Assembly (NCBI GenBank): GCA_049687015.1
Contig: JBAVIP010000040.1
Coordinates: 18,195-82,194 of the forward strand
Length of the DNA stretch: 64,000 nucleotides
Source of the DNA: Methylotenera_A sp049687015
Lineage (GTDB): Bacteria; Pseudomonadota; Gammaproteobacteria; Burkholderiales; Methylophilaceae
Reading direction: 5' to 3'
Shown here: positions 25,934 to 34,961 of the stretch, one piece after another
How positions within the stretch are numbered: position 1 is the stretch's first letter
Layout of the letters: every line of letters starts with the position of its first letter
Position numbers and translations under genes: made by a program
Notes under the pieces: generated by a model
The model's input: only the letters and a program-made list of their open reading frames with translations
The model's database searches: none
What the model was told of the DNA's origin: nothing

Positions 25934-27010
25934 ATGGCACCAGACTTATTCAGCCCAATTACTTTAGGCGCAATTGCACTTAAAAATCGCATGGTAATGG
26001 CGCCGCTTACTCGCAATAGAGCAGGTGAGGGAGGAGTGCCGCAACCAATGAACGTGACTTACTACGAGCAACGCGCTTCAGCCGGCATGATTGTGACTGA
26101 AGCGACACCAATCTCTGATATGGCGCATGGTTACCCGGCATTACCAGGCATTTATACCGATGCACAAGTAGCGGGCTGGAAAAAAGTGGTGGATGCGGTG
26201 CATGCCAAAGGCGGCAAAATTGTATCGCAAATATGGCATGTGGGCAGAATTTCTCATCCAAGTTTATTGCCAAATGGTGCGCTGCCAGTGGCGCCTTCTG
26301 CCACCAAGCCGGATGGGCAAGCTTTTACTTACCAAGGTTTGCAGGATTTTGTAACGCCGCGTGCTTTGGCCGCAGGTGAATTGCCAGGCATTGTGAATGA
26401 GTATATTCACGCCACTAAATGCGCGTTTGCTGCGGGTTTTGACGGTGTGGAAATTCATGCTGCAAATGGTTATTTACTGGATCAGTTTTTACGTGATGGC
26501 AGCAATAAGCGCACCGATAATTATGGTGGCAACTTTGAGAACCGTGCACGTTTATTGTTAGAAGTGACCAAAGCGGTAGTGGCTGTTGCGGGCGCCGGTA
26601 GAGTGGGTGTACGCATCTCTCCTGTGAATCCTTTCAATGATATGAAGGACAGCAAGCCACAAGCATTATTTAACTTTGTAGCCGAAGCGCTAAATCAGTT
26701 TAACCTGGCCTATTTGCACGTAGTAGAAGGCGGGATTGGCGATGGTGAGTCGCAGTCCTTTGATTTTGTGGAATTACGTAAACACTTTAAAAATGCTTAT
26801 ATGGCAAATTTAGGTTACGACAAGGCACGTGGCAATGCCGCCATTGCTAGTGGTCATGCTGATGTCATCGCTTATGGTGTGCCATTTTTAGCAAATCCAG
26901 ATTTGGTCGAGCGTTATAGAACCAATGCACCACTTAACGAGGCCGATGCAAATACGTTTTATGGTGGAGATGAAAAAGGTTACATTGATTATCCATTTTT
27001 AGGCGAGTAA
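25934..27010 (+). CDS. Old yellow enzyme family NADH:flavin oxidoreductase (NemA-like)
   Basis: FMN-dependent ene-reductase, a TIM barrel of 358 residues from the ATG at 25934. This ATG has GGAG 6 nt upstream and gives the usual MAPDLFSPI start; the ATG at 25904 adds ten unlikely residues. Motifs include RMVMAPLTRNRA (FMN binding), the substrate pair H-x2-N near GVEIHAANGYLLDQF, and the catalytic-site region DNYGG. NemA-type enzymes reduce N-ethylmaleimide, nitrate esters and alpha,beta-unsaturated carbonyls. A nitroreductase gene follows after five bases, forming a detoxifying reductase pair. Confidence 0.93.
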   Translation: MAPDLFSPITLGAIALKNRMVMAPLTRNRAGEGGVPQPMNVTYYEQRASAGMIVTEATPISDMAHGYPALPGIYTDAQVAGWKKVVDAVHAKGGKIVSQIWHVGRISHPSLLPNGALPVAPSATKPDGQAFTYQGLQDFVTPRALAAGELPGIVNEYIHATKCAFAAGFDGVEIHAANGYLLDQFLRDGSNKRTDNYGGNFENRARLLLEVTKAVVAVAGAGRVGVRISPVNPFNDMKDSKPQALFNFVAEALNQFNLAYLHVVEGGIGDGESQSFDFVELRKHFKNAYMANLGYDKARGNAAIASGHADVIAYGVPFLANPDLVERYRTNAPLNEADANTFYGGDEKGYIDYPFLGE

Positions 27011-27015
27011 AAATT

Positions 27016-27621
27016 ATGCAAAAACCTGCCATTACCCAAGTGCCGATTAATGAGACGATTGCTAACCGCTGGAGTGGACGCGCATATGATGCTAGCAAGC
27101 AAATCAGCCATGAACAAATCATTACCTTGCTGGAAGCCGCACGCTGGGCGCCTTCATGCTATGGCGATCAGCCCTGGCGGTTTATTGTGTGGGATAAAAA
27201 TACGGATGCACAAGCCTGGCAGCGTGCGTTTGATTGCCTGGTGCCCGGCAACCAGAGCTGGGTGAAAGATGCGCCCGTATTAATGCTGGTGTGTGCAGAC
27301 AGTTTATTTGGCCATAATCAGCGACCAAACCGCTGGGCGCAATACGACACTGGTGCAGCAGCCGAGAACCTGTGCTTGCAGGCAGGCAGTCTGGGCTTGA
27401 TGGCGCACCAAATGGGCGGATTTGACGCGGATAAAGCGCGTGAGGATTTTGCGATTCCTGCGCAATACACACTCATGGCGATGCTTTGCGTGGGTTATCC
27501 TGCCGACATTGCCACAGTCACTGGCGAAGCATTAACGCGCGAAACGGCAGAGCGTAAGCGCAAACCTCTGGGTGAGTTGTTCTTTACAGAAACTTGGAAT
27601 CAACCCATTAAGACTTCTTAA
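27016..27621 (+). CDS. Nitroreductase family protein
   Basis: FMN-dependent NAD(P)H nitroreductase-fold protein of 201 residues. The family's N-terminal RWSGRAYDAS, the AARWAPSCYGDQPWRF flavin-site segment (about 42-57) and AAENLCLQAGSLGLMAHQMGG (about 115-135) are present. It is immediately downstream of the OYE gene and probably in its operon. Substrate unknown. Confidence 0.92.
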   Translation: MQKPAITQVPINETIANRWSGRAYDASKQISHEQIITLLEAARWAPSCYGDQPWRFIVWDKNTDAQAWQRAFDCLVPGNQSWVKDAPVLMLVCADSLFGHNQRPNRWAQYDTGAAAENLCLQAGSLGLMAHQMGGFDADKAREDFAIPAQYTLMAMLCVGYPADIATVTGEALTRETAERKRKPLGELFFTETWNQPIKTS

Positions 27622-27674
27622 CTAAAAAGCCAAGCTCTGTTAGAATCACGCGTTACCAAACTTAAGGCAAAATC

Positions 27675-28046
27675 ATGGCTGTTGTGACACTTACCAAAGC
27701 AAACTTTAAAGACACGATTGAAAATAACGATTTCGTGATCGTGGATTTCTGGGCACCGTGGTGCGACCCCTGCGTAGCTTTTACACCTACTTTTGAAGCG
27801 GTTGCCGCCAAAAACCCGGACATTGTGTTTGGGATGGTGAACACAGAAACTGACCCGGAAATCAGCGATTATTTCGAAGTGGCGCAAATCCCCGGCATTT
27901 TGGTGGTTCGCGATCAGGCGGGCATACATACCCAAGTGGGCGAGATCGGTGCGCCGGCGCTGGAGGAAATTATCAAATGGGCGCGTGAACGAGATATGTC
28001 AGTTGTGCATGAGCATTACGCTACTGAGGCCGCTAAAAAGAATTAA
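27675..28046 (+). CDS. Thioredoxin-like protein with WCDPC active site
   Basis: A 123-residue cytoplasmic thioredoxin fold. The active site is WCDPC (Cys about 34 and 37) in place of the usual WCGPC, and the cis-proline loop reads QIPGILV in place of xxPT. An acidic residue inside CxxC is expected to shift the redox potential and partner choice. C-terminal ~20 residues extend past the fold. It has a short AAGG ribosome site and its own terminator, so it appears monocistronic. It may be a specialised reductase rather than general TrxA. Confidence 0.9.
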   Translation: MAVVTLTKANFKDTIENNDFVIVDFWAPWCDPCVAFTPTFEAVAAKNPDIVFGMVNTETDPEISDYFEVAQIPGILVVRDQAGIHTQVGEIGAPALEEIIKWARERDMSVVHEHYATEAAKKN

Positions 28047-28073
28047 TTAGTTGCCTTGTAATTGGTTGTCTTG

Positions 28074-28106
28074 TAAAAAAAGCCACTTTAAAAAGTGGCT
28101 TTTTTA
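28074..28106. terminator. Bidirectional terminator between convergent genes
   Basis: A-tract, AGCCACTTT-AAA-AAGTGGCT hairpin, then a T-tract. It serves the thioredoxin-like gene and can serve the membrane-protein gene converging from the right. Confidence 0.9.
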
Positions 28107-28127
28107 TGTGCTAAATTTAACAAGTCG

Positions 28128-28499
28128 CTAAAACCCACCCGTCGTGATAATGCGGTAAATATAAAATATACCGATCGCCATCATTATATACATAGGAACA
28201 TCGCCACTTTTTTTCTTTTCACCCTTGGCAGAGGACGTCATCCAGCGGTTAAATAGCCATAGCGCAAAAATAATCACCGGGATAAATATCATGTGCTCGG
28301 TTGAATCAAAAAGCCAAGATAACGCTGATTTTAGCCAGCCGCCATCTTTAAAAAACTCCATTGCAATGCCAACAATGCCGATAAGCACCAGCGCCATGCC
28401 GCCAAACGAGCTTATAGTTTTTAATAGTGTATCTGCCTGAATATCAGCATTTTTTGCATATTTGTTGGGTTCTTTTTTATACTTGTTTGGTGCGGCCAT
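28128..28499 (-). CDS. Small membrane protein of unknown function
   Basis: A 123-residue protein I do not recognise. It has a basic N-terminus with a short internal repeat (NKYKKEPNKYAK) and three hydrophobic helices (about 32-49, 70-87 and 103-120). The cytoplasmic loop SSAKGEKKKSGD is basic. It follows nlpD by 28 bp on the same strand, in a place where many gammaproteobacteria have rpoS, and may be cotranscribed with surE-pcm-nlpD. GGGAG precedes the ATG. Confidence 0.72.
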   Translation of the reverse strand: MAAPNKYKKEPNKYAKNADIQADTLLKTISSFGGMALVLIGIVGIAMEFFKDGGWLKSALSWLFDSTEHMIFIPVIIFALWLFNRWMTSSAKGEKKKSGDVPMYIMMAIGIFYIYRIITTGGF

Positions 28500-28527
28500 G
28501 GCAATCTCCCTGAGATTTTAATTAGCG

Positions 28528-29538
28528 CTAATTCTGATTGAGATATTTGCTCGGGTCAACCGATTTCCCCAGACGGCGAATTTCAAAGTGTAATTTTACG
28601 GTATTGGAATCGGTATTGCCCATTTCGGCAATTTTCTGGCCAGCAGCCACAATTTGACCTTCTTTTGCCATAATTTTGCTGTTGTGGGCATACACTGATA
28701 AGTAGGTTTTATTGTGCTTGATAATCACCAATTTGCCGTAGCCGCGTAAATCAGAGCCGCTGTAAATCACCTTGCCACTGCTGGCGGCGTTAATGGCTTG
28801 GCCAGTAACGCCCGCAATATCCAGCCCTTTGTTGCTGGTTTCGTTAAAGCCTGCCAACACTTTGCCTTGTGTTGGCCATGTCCAGGTAATAGATTCATCA
28901 TCCACAGGAGTGGCGTCGCTTGTCTTTATCTCACTTGATTTTGTGTCGCCAGGCTTTGTGTCTGCTACCTTGGTTTCAGTAGGTTTGGCTTCGACGGTCT
29001 TGGTTTCTATAGGTTTTGGCATGGCCCGATTTAGTGCTTCTAAGCTATAAGGCTCGCGCGTGGCTTTTGGCTCTGTTAAAACCGGAGTAACAGCGGATGG
29101 AATTGGTTTAGTCCCTGTAATTGTTTTATCGCCTGTTATTGCAGGTTCAGTTTTCATCGGCGTAATTACCACGCCATCCTCGGTTTTGCTGGCTTCAGCA
29201 GTAACGCTTTTGCTTTTTAAACTGGTTAAATTCAGTTTTTGCCCGATTTGAATGGGGTAGGGCGGAGCAATGTTATTAGCTGCAGCAATTTCCTTGTAAT
29301 CAACGCCGTACTCTAAGCCGATACCAAATAAAGTTTCGCCTTTTTTAACGATATGGCTATCTGGGCGCCAGTCTTTAATCCCGGCTGCGTTTCCAGCGGT
29401 TTTTTGGTCAATGGTTTTAGTATCAGGCGGTTGAGGTTTAGATGTCTGCGGTGTGCGCTCAACTACGGGCGCAGGCGGGTTGCTTTCACAAGCTGCAAGT
29501 GAAAGCATTAAAAGTCCTAGAATAAGTAAACGCATCAT
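28528..29538 (-). CDS. nlpD: Lipoprotein NlpD, LysM and degenerate LytM (M23) domains
   Basis: Outer-membrane lipoprotein that activates the cell-division amidase AmiC. The lipobox is LSLAAC (Cys about 17). A LysM domain spans about 62-105 (HIVKKGETLFGIGLEYGVD). A low-complexity Lys/Thr/Pro/Glu linker (about 165-210, repeated TKxxDTK units) leads to the LytM domain (about 220-335, GLDIAGVTGQAI ... LHFEIR). The M23 zinc ligands (HxxxD and HxH) are not preserved, as in E. coli NlpD, so it should activate rather than cut. Its ATG overlaps the pcm stop. Confidence 0.93.
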   Translation of the reverse strand: MMRLLILGLLMLSLAACESNPPAPVVERTPQTSKPQPPDTKTIDQKTAGNAAGIKDWRPDSHIVKKGETLFGIGLEYGVDYKEIAAANNIAPPYPIQIGQKLNLTSLKSKSVTAEASKTEDGVVITPMKTEPAITGDKTITGTKPIPSAVTPVLTEPKATREPYSLEALNRAMPKPIETKTVEAKPTETKVADTKPGDTKSSEIKTSDATPVDDESITWTWPTQGKVLAGFNETSNKGLDIAGVTGQAINAASSGKVIYSGSDLRGYGKLVIIKHNKTYLSVYAHNSKIMAKEGQIVAAGQKIAEMGNTDSNTVKLHFEIRRLGKSVDPSKYLNQN

Positions 29539-30206
29539 GCGCTGACACCGCCTAGCAAAGGCACAAATTTTACCGCCTCCAGCTTGGTTTGTTTATATTC
29601 GGTAGAGGTGCGCTCAATCAAGTGCAAAGTCTGTGCGCTGGTGCCGATAGGAATCACCATGCGCCCACCGATTGCGAGCTGTGCCAGTAACTCTTGCGGT
29701 ACATGGCTGGCAGCGGCGGTGACGATAATGCCATCAAACGGTGCGTATTCATTGAGTCCTGTGCTACCATCCGCATGGTCTAGCTTGACGTTGCTGCATT
29801 TAAGTGTGCGCAAATGGCTGCGTGCTTTCATCACTAATGGCCTGATACGTTCCAGTGATAATACTTCTTTGGCAAGGCGCGACAAAATTGCGGTTTGATA
29901 GCCACAGCCAGTACCGATTTCGAGCACTTTACCCAACTGTTTGCCATTGCGCAAAATTTCGGTCATGCGCGCCACAATATAAGGCTGTGAGATAGTTTGG
30001 CTATAACCAATAGGTAGTGAAACATCTTCGTACGCGCGAATTGATAGCGCTTCGTCCACAAAAATATGGCGCGGAATCTCACCCATCGCCGATAATACCA
30101 CTTCATCTTTAATGCCTTGCTCGCGCAGCCGCACCAGCATTCGCTCGCGTGTGCGCAGTGATGTCATGCCGATGCCGGTTTTTGTACTTGGTCTTACTAA
30201 TGCCAT
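29535..30206 (-). CDS. pcm: Protein-L-isoaspartate O-methyltransferase
   Basis: Repairs isoaspartyl residues in aged proteins using S-adenosylmethionine. The 223 residues carry motif I VLEIGTGCGYQTAILS (about 85-100), the substrate segment SQPYIVARMTE and PFDGIIVTAA. It sits between surE (two bases upstream) and nlpD (4-bp overlap) in the conserved stress-survival operon. Confidence 0.95.
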   Translation of the reverse strand: MALVRPSTKTGIGMTSLRTRERMLVRLREQGIKDEVVLSAMGEIPRHIFVDEALSIRAYEDVSLPIGYSQTISQPYIVARMTEILRNGKQLGKVLEIGTGCGYQTAILSRLAKEVLSLERIRPLVMKARSHLRTLKCSNVKLDHADGSTGLNEYAPFDGIIVTAAASHVPQELLAQLAIGGRMVIPIGTSAQTLHLIERTSTEYKQTKLEAVKFVPLLGGVSA

Positions 30207-30208
30207 AT

Positions 30209-30949
30209 TTAGTTCAGCCAGTCTTTTAGCGCCGCAATTTGGCTGTGCTTGGTTAAATCAACTTGAATTGGTGAAATTGAAACCTGATTGTGCGCGACCG
30301 CATAAAAATCCGTGCCTTCTCCGCCATCATTGGGTTGGCCTGCCGCACCTACCCAATATACCGTCTCACCGCGAGGCGTTTTCAGCTGCATCACAGGTTC
30401 GGCCTTATGACGCTTGCCCAAGCGGGTAATTGTTCTGCCTTTCAGCTCATCATAAGGCACATCGGGCACATTGATGTTGAGTAAAGTGGGTGATGCCAGA
30501 CCTATTTTTACAAAATGCTCGACTAGCTCTACTGTGATGCGTGCAGCGGTTTCAAAATGGGTGGCATTATGCTGCGACATGGAAATGGCAAACGAGGGAA
30601 TATCCAGCAGATAGCCTTCCATCGCAGCCGCGACGGTGCCAGAGTAAATCGTGTCATCGCCCATATTGGCGCCATCGTTAATGCCGCTAATCACCATATC
30701 CGGCGGGGCATCCATTAAGCCTGTCAAAGCCAAATGCACACAGTCTGTCGGCGTGCCATTTACATAAAAAAAGCCATTACTGGCTGTGCGCACGCTCAAA
30801 GGTCTATCTAGTGTGAGTGAGTTGCTGGCGCCGCTTCTGTTTCGCTCAGGCGCAACTACGGTAATTTCGGCTATTTTTGCAAGATGGCTGGCTAAAATAT
30901 TTAAACCAGGCGCAAAGTAACCGTCGTCATTCGATAGTAGTATTTTCAT
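30209..30949 (-). CDS. surE: 5'/3'-nucleotidase SurE
   Basis: Metal-dependent nucleoside monophosphatase of 246 residues. The N-terminal metal motif LLSNDDGYFAPG (Asp8, Asp9), the Ser ligand in RNRSGASNSLT and the Asn in SGINDGANMGDD are all present. First gene of surE-pcm-nlpD. Confidence 0.96.
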   Translation of the reverse strand: MKILLSNDDGYFAPGLNILASHLAKIAEITVVAPERNRSGASNSLTLDRPLSVRTASNGFFYVNGTPTDCVHLALTGLMDAPPDMVISGINDGANMGDDTIYSGTVAAAMEGYLLDIPSFAISMSQHNATHFETAARITVELVEHFVKIGLASPTLLNINVPDVPYDELKGRTITRLGKRHKAEPVMQLKTPRGETVYWVGAAGQPNDGGEGTDFYAVAHNQVSISPIQVDLTKHSQIAALKDWLN

Positions 30950-31018
30950 ACGTGACTTACTAATTGTATTTTTATGGCTAATAGCATTTTCATAAGCTTA
31001 TTATAAATGAAGGCAGGT

Positions 31019-31363
31019 TTATTGCGGCGGCTGACGAGTGAGTTTCGCGTAAAAAATTGCACAGATAAAAAATATTAGTGATAACAGCACTTCTATTAGT
31101 GCTAACTTAGCCGAAACTCCTGTGTCAGACCAGGCACGCACAACACCTTCGGTAAAATACAGCAGTATTAACATGCTTGCCCACTGATAAGTGTAGCGGT
31201 GGCCTTTAAGTATGCCAAATAATGGCAATAAAAGCGGCAGTGCCTTTAAGATAAGCAGCGAGCCGTTGGGCTTTAGCGGGGCGAGAATGAGCTCCCATAC
31301 AATGCAAAGCAAGATAAGCGCAATCAGGCTTACACTCGCGCCTACTTGTAATCGTTTTATCAT
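31019..31363 (-). CDS. DUF2069 family membrane protein
   Basis: A 114-residue inner-membrane protein with four hydrophobic helices. The order LPLLLPLFGILKGHRYTYQWASML and YFTEGVVRAWSD is diagnostic of DUF2069, a family of unknown function often next to wrbA in proteobacteria, as here. Its ATG overlaps the stop of the HugZ-like gene (ATGA). Confidence 0.9.
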   Translation of the reverse strand: MIKRLQVGASVSLIALILLCIVWELILAPLKPNGSLLILKALPLLLPLFGILKGHRYTYQWASMLILLYFTEGVVRAWSDTGVSAKLALIEVLLSLIFFICAIFYAKLTRQPPQ

Positions 31364-32073
31364 ACGCGCGTTAGTTTAGACATGGCTACCAGCGCAGCTC
31401 TTGCAGTTACCGCATCGCTGATGGGTTCTTCAAAGTTAAAGCGAAGTATCTGCGAAAGTCCAGTATCATCTTCGGCTTTAACATCAAAGCCATCACAGTC
31501 AATGCCTAACATTTCTACGCGTTGAGCGCGGAATCCATGAAAATGTCGACAATAGGCATTAAGGCTGTCCATGTGGTCTGCGTTCATGTGTTCGATAATG
31601 CTTGTTTCCACCGCTGCAAGCTGGTTGGCAAGGGGCGTCATATCAACACCGGCCATCCACGACATCTTGCCGAACCCAGCGATATAACGCGCTTGGGCAA
31701 TCTGGATGCGGTAGAAGGCAAAATCATGCATATCAAAATAACCTGCCGCTTGCGGAATATAGCGTAGATAGCGGGCATGTAAATCAGCGTCATCCTTGTT
31801 GATTTTGATCGCTTCTCCCAGCAAGGTCAGGCGCGCATTGGCTTGCAAATCTTCCGTGTCGGCAAATACCAGCAACGACACTTTCGGATTAACAGTGATG
31901 TTTTTGGTATGTTCAGCGATGTTGCTGATCAATATCACAGGCTGGCAATCGTGATCTAACACAAAAGGTGCCACCGAGCCGAAAGGATAACCCTCGAATT
32001 TTGCCGAGTGCGTGGAAAGGATGCCGCTATGTGTGCTGTGCAGAAATTGTCTGGCTTCAAGTGCTAAATTCAT
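31360..32073 (-). CDS. HugZ-like protein: PNPOx-type flavin fold plus DUF2470
   Basis: Cytoplasmic 237-residue split-barrel protein. The N-terminal part (about 5-145) is the pyridoxamine-phosphate-oxidase-like fold (STHSAKFEGYPFGSVAPFVLD); the C-terminal part (about 155-230, MNADHMDSLNAYCR) is the DUF2470 domain. HugZ proteins bind haem and can degrade it to release iron. His residues in the DUF2470 part are candidate ligands. ATGA overlaps join it to wrbA upstream and DUF2069 downstream, so expression is tightly coupled. Confidence 0.87.
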   Translation of the reverse strand: MNLALEARQFLHSTHSGILSTHSAKFEGYPFGSVAPFVLDHDCQPVILISNIAEHTKNITVNPKVSLLVFADTEDLQANARLTLLGEAIKINKDDADLHARYLRYIPQAAGYFDMHDFAFYRIQIAQARYIAGFGKMSWMAGVDMTPLANQLAAVETSIIEHMNADHMDSLNAYCRHFHGFRAQRVEMLGIDCDGFDVKAEDDTGLSQILRFNFEEPISDAVTARAALVAMSKLTRV

Positions 32074-32663
32074 GCGGTTAACTTCAATGCGGTTTCAGCC
32101 AACCGCTTGCCCAGCGCGATACACAGTTTTTTCTCGTCCTCGGTAACCGGTTTGTCATCCATGACGCCTCCGATGTGGCTTGCACCATAAGGCGTGCCGC
32201 CGGAAGTAGTACTGGATAACGTGGGTTCCGAATAAGGCAAACCAACAATCAACATACCGTGATGCATCAATGGCAACATCATGGTGAGCAAGGTGGTTTC
32301 ATTACCGCCATGCATGGAGCCTGTAGAAGTGAACACAGCCGCGGGTTTGCCAACGAGTGCGCCTTTTAGCCATAAACCAGCCGTGCCATCTAAAAAATAC
32401 TTCATCGGTGCCGCCATGTTGCCGAAGCGGGTAGGGCTGCCAAGCGCCAATCCTACACACTCTTCCAAGTCTTTCAACTCAGCGTAAGGCGCACCTGAGG
32501 CAGGAATTTCAGGCTCGGTAGCTTCACAATTTGCAGACACCTTAGGTACGGTACGAATGCGCGCCTTTGCATTCGGTACACTCTCAATTCCGCGTGCAAT
32601 CAGGTTCGACATCTCGCGGACCGCACCGCCTTGGGAATAATACAACACTAGGATTTCGGTCAT
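32070..32663 (-). CDS. wrbA: NAD(P)H:quinone oxidoreductase WrbA
   Basis: FMN-binding flavodoxin-like quinone reductase of 197 residues. The flavodoxin P-loop is LVLYYSQGGAVREM, and SPTRFGNMAAPMKYFLD plus FTSTGSMHGG are family hallmarks. It converts quinones directly to hydroquinols, limiting oxidative stress. Coupled by ATGA overlaps to the NYN gene upstream and the HugZ-like gene downstream. Confidence 0.94.
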   Translation of the reverse strand: MTEILVLYYSQGGAVREMSNLIARGIESVPNAKARIRTVPKVSANCEATEPEIPASGAPYAELKDLEECVGLALGSPTRFGNMAAPMKYFLDGTAGLWLKGALVGKPAAVFTSTGSMHGGNETTLLTMMLPLMHHGMLIVGLPYSEPTLSSTTSGGTPYGASHIGGVMDDKPVTEDEKKLCIALGKRLAETALKLTA

Positions 32664-33481
32664 TTGATCTGTTTTTTTCTTAGCAATAAATGTGTTTGGT
32701 GCTTCTCAACATCAAACAATCCCATAGCAATTGCTAGGTCGCCTAGTTTTGTATAACCATAGTTTCTAGGGTCAAAATCAGGTGCATTTTTGATTATGTT
32801 GCTTCCTACACCGCCCAAGTGGGCCCAGCCCTCATCATTTGAAGCTGCTTCAATCGCTGATTTAAAAAGTCTTCTCAGTTTTGAGTCTTGTTTTAATTCT
32901 TTCTCTGTGTATTTTTTCGGAAGTTCCTCAGCCGCTTTGTCCTCTGTTTTTGATTTTTTTGAGTCATTTTTTACCTTAGCAGATTTTTCTTTAACAACTG
33001 TAGGAACGTCACTGTCATTAGCTTGGTTATCAGCAGAAACCAACAAAATTTCGGTATAAATAAATCTGTCACATGCGGTGATGAAAGGGCGGGGCGTTTT
33101 TTTTTCGCCAAATCCGTATACACTTTTGCCTGATTCACGAATTCTTGAGGCTAGTCTGGTAAAATCACTGTCACTTGAAACAATACAAAAACCATCGAAT
33201 GTGTTTGTGTAGAGTAAATCCATAGCATCAATAATCATCGCACTGTCAGTAGCATTTTTACCTGTGGTGTAGCGAAATTGTTGGATAGGTTGAATGGAGT
33301 GCTCAAGTAATACGGTTTTCCATTGACCTAAATTAGGCATAGTCCAGTCGCCATATATGCGCTTGACACTTGCGACTCCAAATTTAGCTACTTCTGCGAG
33401 CAATCCTTCAATGATGTTTGCTCTTGCGTTGTCCGCATCAATCAGTACAGCGAGTCGTGGATTATTTTTATCGGTAATCAA
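32660..33481 (-). CDS. NYN-domain (LabA-like) RNase with C-terminal OST-HTH/LOTUS domain
   Basis: A 273-residue protein. The N-terminal NYN PIN-like nuclease domain (about 8-150) has its acidic residues in LIDADNARAN, TDSAMIIDAMD and IVSSDSDFTRLA. A lysine-rich linker (about 165-195) leads to a C-terminal OST-HTH/LOTUS-type domain (about 200-272, WAHLGGVGSNI ... GYTKLGDLAIAMGLF) expected to bind RNA. The start is TTG at 33481, supported by AAGGG seven bases upstream. It begins a four-gene unit joined by ATGA overlaps and lies 22 bp after purB. RNA targets are unknown. Confidence 0.87.
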   Translation of the reverse strand: MITDKNNPRLAVLIDADNARANIIEGLLAEVAKFGVASVKRIYGDWTMPNLGQWKTVLLEHSIQPIQQFRYTTGKNATDSAMIIDAMDLLYTNTFDGFCIVSSDSDFTRLASRIRESGKSVYGFGEKKTPRPFITACDRFIYTEILLVSADNQANDSDVPTVVKEKSAKVKNDSKKSKTEDKAAEELPKKYTEKELKQDSKLRRLFKSAIEAASNDEGWAHLGGVGSNIIKNAPDFDPRNYGYTKLGDLAIAMGLFDVEKHQTHLLLRKKQIK

Positions 33482-33503
33482 TTTGAGCCCTTAAGGAGGT
33501 TAA

Positions 33504-34877
33504 TTAATCTATGTGCTTTACTAATTTGTCAGCCTTGCCAATATAGTTGGCAGGTGTCATATCAAGCAGCGTTTGTTTGGCTTCGCTAGGAATATCTAAC
33601 CCATTGATAAATATGTGTAACGAGGCCTTGTTGATGCCGCCTTTGCCACGTGTCAGTTCTTTCAGCTGCTCATAAGGGTTTTCTATACCATATCTGCGCA
33701 TCACGGTCTGGATTGGTTCGGCAAGCACTTCCCAGCTATTATCTAAGTCTTCCGCTAATTTTTTTGGGTTGATTTCAAGTTTGTTCAGTCCGCGCAGGCA
33801 CGAATCATAGCCCAGCAAGGTGTAGCCAAACGCCACGCCCATGTTGCGCAACACGGTGGAATCGGTGAGGTCACGCTGCCAGCGTGAAATAGGCAGCTTT
33901 TCCGCCATATGGCGCAACACCGCATTGGCCATGCCCAGATTGCCTTCGGAGTTTTCAAAGTCAATCGGGTTGACTTTGTGCGGCATGGTGGATGAACCGA
34001 TTTCGCCCGCCTTCACTTTTTGCTTGAAGTAACCGACCGAAATATAACCCCAAATATCGCGGTTCAGGTCGATCAGGATGGTGTTGATGCGGGCAAGCGT
34101 GTCATACAGTTCTGCCATGTAATCGTGCGGCTCAATCTGGATGGTCATTGGGTTGTAAGTCAAACCCAAAGACTCAACAAATCGCTTAGCGAAAGCTTCC
34201 CAGTCAAAGTTTGGATAAGCAGAAAGATGCGCGTTAAAATTGCCGACCGCGCCGTTAATCTTTCCCAGTATCTCATTGTTTTGCAATTGTTTCTGTTGGC
34301 GTTGCAGACGATACACCACATTCGCCAATTCCTTACCCATGGTGGTAGGCGATGCAGTTTGGCCATGCGTACGTGACAGCATCGGTTGGTCTGCCAATTG
34401 CTGCGCAAGCTCTGTCAGGCGTGCAATCAGGCCGGCTAAAAATGGCAGCATTACGGTGTCACGCGCAGTTTTTAGCATGAGGCCATGCGATAGATTGTTG
34501 ATATCTTCGCTGGTGCAGGCAAAGTGAATGAATTCACTGGCTTTCTTGATTTCCGGGTTGCCGTCAAACTTTTCTTTAAGCCAGTATTCGAGCGCTTTTA
34601 CATCGTGATTGGTGCGTACTTCTATTGCTTTCACTTGTGCTGCATCGTGCTCGCTAAAATTGGCGATTGCGTTATCTAGTTCTTTAATTGTATCTGCACT
34701 GAAAGGCGCGATTTCCGCGAGTTCAGGCGCGGCAGCCAGGGCTTTGAGCCATTCTATCTCGACCCAGGCACGGTGCTTAATGAGTGCATATTCACTAAAG
34801 TAGGGGCGCAGTGCATCAAGTTTGGTTTGATAGCGGCCATCAAGAGGGGATAGCGCATTGAGGGTGGTAAGCGACAT
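33504..34877 (-). CDS. purB: Adenylosuccinate lyase
   Basis: Two steps of purine synthesis: cleaves SAICAR to AICAR and adenylosuccinate to AMP. The 457 residues match E. coli PurB. The fumarase-superfamily signature SSTMPHKVNPIDFEN (about 295-309) and catalytic His in SRTHGQTASP (about 170) are intact. It lies downstream of prpD on the same strand, 84 bp apart, with a weak hairpin between, so it may have its own promoter. Confidence 0.96.
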   Translation of the reverse strand: MSLTTLNALSPLDGRYQTKLDALRPYFSEYALIKHRAWVEIEWLKALAAAPELAEIAPFSADTIKELDNAIANFSEHDAAQVKAIEVRTNHDVKALEYWLKEKFDGNPEIKKASEFIHFACTSEDINNLSHGLMLKTARDTVMLPFLAGLIARLTELAQQLADQPMLSRTHGQTASPTTMGKELANVVYRLQRQQKQLQNNEILGKINGAVGNFNAHLSAYPNFDWEAFAKRFVESLGLTYNPMTIQIEPHDYMAELYDTLARINTILIDLNRDIWGYISVGYFKQKVKAGEIGSSTMPHKVNPIDFENSEGNLGMANAVLRHMAEKLPISRWQRDLTDSTVLRNMGVAFGYTLLGYDSCLRGLNKLEINPKKLAEDLDNSWEVLAEPIQTVMRRYGIENPYEQLKELTRGKGGINKASLHIFINGLDIPSEAKQTLLDMTPANYIGKADKLVKHID

Positions 34878-34961
34878 AAAAAGCTTTCAAACAGCGGTTC
34901 AATAAACCACTATTTTACCCTAAAATCTAATTGCTTATTAGTTGCATGCGCTTGACTGAGG

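Noticed and set aside
28528..29538. NlpD as an active zinc endopeptidase
   Set aside because: The M23 HxxxD and HxH ligands are missing, as in E. coli NlpD, so an amidase activator is the better call.
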